DNA of 64,000 nucleotides. It comes from Curtobacterium pusillum. Its GTDB lineage: Bacteria; Actinomycetota; Actinomycetes; Actinomycetales; Microbacteriaceae. The stretch is taken from NCBI GenBank assembly GCA_002025645.1, contig CP018783.1:3534001-3598000 (forward strand), read 5' to 3'. Both the position numbers and the translations under genes were made by a program. Under the pieces are notes generated by a model. It saw only the letters and a program-made list of their open reading frames with translations, was not told where the DNA came from and did no database searches. Of the stretch, positions 61,153 to 64,000 are shown one piece after another. Positions within the stretch are counted from its first letter, which is position 1. Each line of letters begins with the position of its first letter.

Positions 61153-61815
61153 ATGAGCGACGGCCCGGATGCAGCACGCATCCGGGCCGTCGTCGTCGAC
61201 GACGCCGTGCTGCTGCGCGAAGGGCTCTCCCGCGTGCTCGACGAGGCCGGTATCGACGTCGTCGGGCAGTACTCCGACGCCGACTCGTTCCTCGCCACAC
61301 TGCCCGAGCACGCACCCGACGTCGTCGTGATGGACGTCCGGATGCCTCCGACCTTCACCGACGAGGGCGTCCGCGCCGCCGTCGAGACCCGTCGCCTGGC
61401 ACCCCGCACCGGCGTGCTCCTGCTGTCCCAGTACGTCGAGGCCACCTACGCCGAGGACGTCCTGGCCTCGGGCGCGACGGGCATCGGCTACCTGCTGAAG
61501 GACCGCGTCACCCGGCTCGAGGAGATCGACGACGCCGTCCGCCGCGTCGCCGCCGGCGGCACCGTGCTCGACCCCGAGGTCGTCACCCAGCTCATGAGCC
61601 GTCGCCGCAACCCCCTCGAGGCGCTCACCCCGCGGGAGCGCGAGGTCCTCGGACTCATGGCCGAGGGCCGCACGAACGCCGCGATCGCCCGCGCACTCGT
61701 CATCGGCACCGGCGCCGTCGAGAAGCACGTCTCCAGCATCTTCGGCAAGCTCGCGCTCGAGGACACCGGCGAGGACCACCGCCGCGTCCTCGCCGTGCTC
61801 GCCTACCTCGGGTGA
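61153..61815 (+). CDS. LuxR/NarL-family response regulator
   Basis: A 220-residue regulator. The receiver domain has the acidic pair Asp16-Asp17, phospho-acceptor Asp61 in VVVMDVRMPP, and the switch Lys in GIGYLLKDRV. The C-terminal helix-turn-helix is LTPREREVLGLMAEGRTNAA, GTGAVEKHVSSIFGKLAL. It pairs with the upstream kinase. TAGGCT lies 7 bases before the ATG, so the gene probably also has its own leaderless promoter. Confidence 0.93.
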   Translation: MSDGPDAARIRAVVVDDAVLLREGLSRVLDEAGIDVVGQYSDADSFLATLPEHAPDVVVMDVRMPPTFTDEGVRAAVETRRLAPRTGVLLLSQYVEATYAEDVLASGATGIGYLLKDRVTRLEEIDDAVRRVAAGGTVLDPEVVTQLMSRRRNPLEALTPREREVLGLMAEGRTNAAIARALVIGTGAVEKHVSSIFGKLALEDTGEDHRRVLAVLAYLG

Positions 61816-61825
61816 CGGCGCACCG

Positions 61826-62701
61826 GTGAACCGGGTCCCGGCACCACTCCTGGCCCTCGCCGCGATGGTCTCCGTGCAGGTCGGGGCCGCGATCGCGAAG
61901 ACGAGGTTCGACGACGTCGGCTCGGTCGGCGCCGCCACGCTCCGGCTCGTCATCGGTGCGGTCGTCCTCGCCCTCGTCGTGCGCCCGCGCGTGCGGCACT
62001 GGACCCGGGCGCAGTGGCTCGGGGCGATCGGCCTCGGGCTGGCCCTCGGCGGCATGAACGTCTTCATCTACATCGCGTTCGCGAGCATCCCGATCGGGGT
62101 CGCCGTCACCATCGAGTTCCTCGGCCCCCTCGCGCTCTCCCTCGTGCACACCCGACGCTGGCGTGACGTCCTCTGGGCGGTCCTCGCGCTCGCCGGGGTC
62201 GTGCTCCTCGGCGTCGGGCCGGCAGCGGTCACCGCGGTCGGGGGCGTCGTCTTCGCCGTGCTCGCCGCGGCGTGCTGGGCCGGCTACATCGTGATGAACC
62301 GGCACGTCGGCGCCGCGATCCCCGGGGTGGACGGCCTCGCGGTGTCGATGCTCGTGGCGATGGTCGTGTCGCTGCCGTTCGGACTCCGGTCCGCCGTCGA
62401 CGGGGTCGTCCGCGAGCCGTGGCTCCTCGTCGTGTTCGGCGCGGTGGCCGTGCTGTCGAGCGTGCTGCCCTACGCCCTCGAGATGCTCGCGCTCCGGCGG
62501 ATGCCGACCCGCGTGTTCGGGGTGCTGCAGAGCCTGGGGCCGGCGATCGCGGCCCTCGCGGGCCTGCTGATCCTGCACGAGGGACTCGCGCCGCTCGAGA
62601 TCGTCGCACTCGCGTGCGTCACCGCGGCGAGCGTGGGCGTGACGCTGTCCGCCCGTCGCGAGCGGGGCAGTCGAAAAGGAGGCACGGATCCCGTTCCGTG
62701 A
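61826..62701 (+). CDS. EamA/DMT-family exporter (RhtA-like)
   Basis: A 291-residue membrane protein of ten short helices with an internal duplication. PLLALAAMVSVQVGAAIAKT and FLGPLALSLVHTRRWRDVLW, then CWAGYIVMNRHVGAAIPGVD and MPTRVFGVLQSLGPAIAALA resemble RhtA, an exporter of threonine/homoserine. The GTG start lies 10 bases after the response-regulator stop, so it may be controlled by the two-component pair. Its 3' end is inside an inverted repeat. Confidence 0.87.
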   Translation: MNRVPAPLLALAAMVSVQVGAAIAKTRFDDVGSVGAATLRLVIGAVVLALVVRPRVRHWTRAQWLGAIGLGLALGGMNVFIYIAFASIPIGVAVTIEFLGPLALSLVHTRRWRDVLWAVLALAGVVLLGVGPAAVTAVGGVVFAVLAAACWAGYIVMNRHVGAAIPGVDGLAVSMLVAMVVSLPFGLRSAVDGVVREPWLLVVFGAVAVLSSVLPYALEMLALRRMPTRVFGVLQSLGPAIAALAGLLILHEGLAPLEIVALACVTAASVGVTLSARRERGSRKGGTDPVP

Positions 62702-62725
62702 ATCCGGAACGTGATCCGTGCCTCC
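62678..62725. repeat. Inverted repeat at a convergent gene end (CTGGAGGC family)
   Basis: GGAGGCACGGATC plus CGTTCCG (62678-62698) pair with CGGAACG plus GATCCGTGCCTCC (62705-62725), with one mismatch. It spans the EamA stop and lies before the convergent 50-residue gene. Likely bidirectional terminator. Confidence 0.85.
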
Positions 62726-62736
62726 AGTAAGACCGC

Positions 62737-62889
62737 CTATTCGTCGCGGAGGAAGTCCGCGTACGTGGGCTCCGTGTGTTCACCCGTCAGCAAAGCCGGA
62801 TCGTTGACCCGTCGTTCGACGTAGGCCGCGATGACCTCGGGTGGGGTGAGCACGTGGGCGACCCAGGACGGCACCTCGCTCTTCTTCAT
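62737..62889 (-). CDS. Small hypothetical protein, 50 residues
   Basis: A soluble microprotein beginning MKKSEVPSWVAHVLTPPEVI and ending PTYADFLRDE. A strong GGGAGGAGG site lies 6 bases before the ATG, supporting translation. It is 101 bases downstream of the SOS-box gene on the same strand and could share its transcript, although a TTGACT at 62994-62989 might start a separate one. Function unknown. Confidence 0.65.
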   Translation of the reverse strand: MKKSEVPSWVAHVLTPPEVIAAYVERRVNDPALLTGEHTEPTYADFLRDE

Positions 62890-62990
62890 GGTGCCTCCTC
62901 CCAGTCCCAGCACTCGGATCGAATGCCTCGATCGTTGAGTTACTTGCTGTACCGGTGTTCCGTAAACGATCCTCGTGATGTCGGACGAAG

Positions 62991-63314
62991 TCAATGCGGT
63001 GCGTTCTCCGGACTGCGCCTGTCGATGTCGGCGCGGAGGGTGCGGTGCTTCACGGCCGACCGCCACACCCACGCGTTCGCCTGTTGCCCGAACTGCGCCC
63101 ACTCGACCATGACGGCGTCGCGGGTCCAGCTCTTCGCGAATGCCTTCACCCGGACGTGGAAGGTGGGGAACTGGATCCACGCCCACACCGGCACGGGGGT
63201 GACGGCGTGGCAGACGTCCGGCCCGCGGGCGTCCTCCGACAGGGAGTAGGCGCGCGGGCGTTCGACCTCCGGGTGTTCCGGGGGCTGCCACCGGTTCTCG
63301 CGACGCCGTCCCAC
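62991..63314 (-). CDS. Unknown protein under a LexA/SOS box, 107 residues
   Basis: A Trp-rich basic protein: VPVWAWIQFPTFHVRVKAFA, KSWTRDAVMVEWAQFGQQAN and AWVWRSAVKHRTLRADI are the core. The spacing of aromatic and basic residues suggests nucleic-acid or protein contact, but I recognise no family. The GTG at 63314 is chosen because it follows an SOS box by 7 bases and the upstream reading frame is low-complexity. DNA-damage induction is inferred from the operator. Confidence 0.62.
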   Translation of the reverse strand: MGRRRENRWQPPEHPEVERPRAYSLSEDARGPDVCHAVTPVPVWAWIQFPTFHVRVKAFAKSWTRDAVMVEWAQFGQQANAWVWRSAVKHRTLRADIDRRSPENAPH

Positions 63315-63321
63315 GAGAGTA

Positions 63322-63339
63322 TTCGAACGTGTGTTCGAA
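63322..63339 (-). promoter_or_regulatory. LexA-binding SOS box
   Basis: TTCGAACACACGTTCGAA on the minus strand matches the mycobacterial/actinobacterial consensus TCGAAC-N4-GTTCGA exactly, with the symmetry extended to 8-base arms. A TTGACG -35-like hexamer (63349-63344) lies directly upstream, so bound LexA would cover the promoter. Confidence 0.85.
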
Positions 63340-63433
63340 TCGGCGTCAAGTCGGCCGCACCGTTGGTGCGCCCACGTGACCGACGATCGGCGTGTCGCCG
63401 CGGGTCGCGCGTCGCGGCGGTTGCTGGGGCAGT

Positions 63434-63525
63434 GTGCGAGGTTCCGCGCTCGGTGCGAGGCCCGCGGCGTCCCACGGTGCACGGAACCTCGCACCGTGTG
63501 GGTGGCTCCGCGCACCGTGCGAGGG
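63434..63525. repeat. GTGCGAGG direct and inverted repeats
   Basis: GTGCGAGGTTCCG (63434-63446) has an exact inverted copy CGGAACCTCGCAC (63482-63494). Two more GTGCGAGG copies lie at about 63453 and 63517. They fill the gap between the LacI-type gene end and the SOS-box gene. Confidence 0.75.
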
Positions 63526-63535
63526 GCCCGCCGCG

Positions 63536-64000
63536 TCAGAGGGCGGCGCGCCCCGTCGACTCGCGGACGCTGAGCGTCAGGGACGGCCCCGGGCGCGACG
63601 GCAGCGGGGTCCCGGCGTCGATCTGCTCGCGGAGCAGCGTCGCGGCACGCTGCCCGAGCTCGACCGTGTCGCGGGTCAGCGAGGTGATCGACGGGCGCAC
63701 GAGCCGGACCATCGCCGAGTCGTCGAACGACACGATCGAGACGTCTCCCGGAACGGCGACACCCATCTCGCTCGCCACGCCGAGTCCGGCGACCGCGAGC
63801 ACGTCGTTGTCGTACACGATCGCGGTGGGGCGGACGCTCCGAGAGAGCAGGGTCCGGGTCGCGTTCGCGCCGGCTTCGGCGGAGTAGTCGGTCGGGATCG
63901 ACCCGGAGCCCTCGTGCCCCTCGGTGGTGGTGAACGCCCGGACGCGGTCGATCCGCATGGCCGTGTGCTCGAACTCCGGCCGTCCGGCCACGTGGGCGAT
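63536..64000 (-). CDS. LacI-family transcriptional regulator (N-terminal part outside window)
   Basis: 155 C-terminal codons of a LacI/GalR periplasmic-binding-type sensor domain: RPTAIVYDNDVLAVAGLGVA, VPGDVSIVSFDDSAMVRLVR, PSITSLTRDTVELGQRAATL and a terminal LTLSVRESTGRAAL are classic. The DNA-binding domain lies beyond 64000. It probably senses a sugar and represses a sugar-use operon not seen here. Confidence 0.93.
   Translation of the reverse strand: MAHVAGRPEFEHTAMRIDRVRAFTTTEGHEGSGSIPTDYSAEAGANATRTLLSRSVRPTAIVYDNDVLAVAGLGVASEMGVAVPGDVSIVSFDDSAMVRLVRPSITSLTRDTVELGQRAATLLREQIDAGTPLPSRPGPSLTLSVRESTGRAAL

Noticed and set aside
57112..62067. A 1651-codon minus-strand reading frame over the ABC ATPase, kinase and regulator genes
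   Set aside because: The plus strand carries recognisable ATPase, kinase and response-regulator motifs; the long minus frame arises from high GC content.

Overview
The window is high-GC DNA (about 70% by eye) packed with short-spaced genes, many of which overlap by 4 bases (ATGA or GTGA). Gene content points to an actinobacterium: a treX-treY-treZ trehalose operon, oligoribonuclease next to tRNA-His, a relative of the mycothiol-dependent nitroreductase Rv2466c, a Nei2-type DNA glycosylase and a mycobacterial-type SOS box. Protein style and synteny suggest Microbacteriaceae, possibly Curtobacterium; this is inference, not a search result. No phage, insertion sequence, transposase or CRISPR array was seen.

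Layout. 1-6078 (minus): trehalose operon treX-treY-treZ, with treZ cut by the window edge. 6.2-10.2 kb: a small GerW/YtfJ-like gene, then a TPP riboswitch driving a YkoE-YkoD-YkoC thiamine-precursor ECF transporter and a P-loop kinase-like gene. 10.2-15.7 kb: a large LuxR-type ATPase regulator, two alpha/beta hydrolases, a VOC protein and small genes. 16.1-20.3 kb: an MHS-type MFS transporter divergent from a flavin-dependent monooxygenase pair (NtaA/SnaA-like plus DszC-like). 20.4-24.5 kb: zincin-like metallopeptidase, tRNA-His, orn, a repeat array, an MFS pump with its MarR regulator, and two small proteins. 24.5-27.6 kb (minus): a sialic-acid-like cassette neuA-neuB-glycosyltransferase. 27.7-41.7 kb: GT39-family glycosyltransferase, P-loop gene, tRNA-Arg, unknown membrane protein, msrA, ssb, a secreted protein, ettA with a thioesterase, tesB, an epimerase-like gene, truncated haemoglobin with mscS. 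41.8-50.1 kb: pepN, DsbA-like protein, a head-to-head acetyltransferase/XRE-cupin pair, rpiB, nei2, amidohydrolase with a PaiB-like gene. 50.2-58.8 kb: a self-contained peptide uptake operon (binding protein, M14 peptidase, two permeases, serine hydrolase, MarR/GbsR-type regulator, fused double ATPase). 58.9-64 kb: membrane protein, a histidine kinase/response regulator pair with an EamA exporter, two small unknown genes of which one carries an SOS box, and the 3' part of a LacI-type regulator.

The most unusual material is non-coding or at gene ends. There is a dispersed palindrome family built on CTGGAGGC...GCCTCCAG, usually at convergent gene ends but once in frame inside a glycosyltransferase. 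A tandem array of palindrome-bounded units with an 81-83 base period lies between orn and an MFS gene. A 52-base repeat occurs twice in inverted orientation at operon junctions. A consensus LexA site precedes an unknown 107-residue protein. Many start codons sit 6-7 bases after a TAnnnT -10 hexamer, which implies leaderless mRNAs. Coordinates were read by hand; family assignments rest on motifs and have not been checked by searches.
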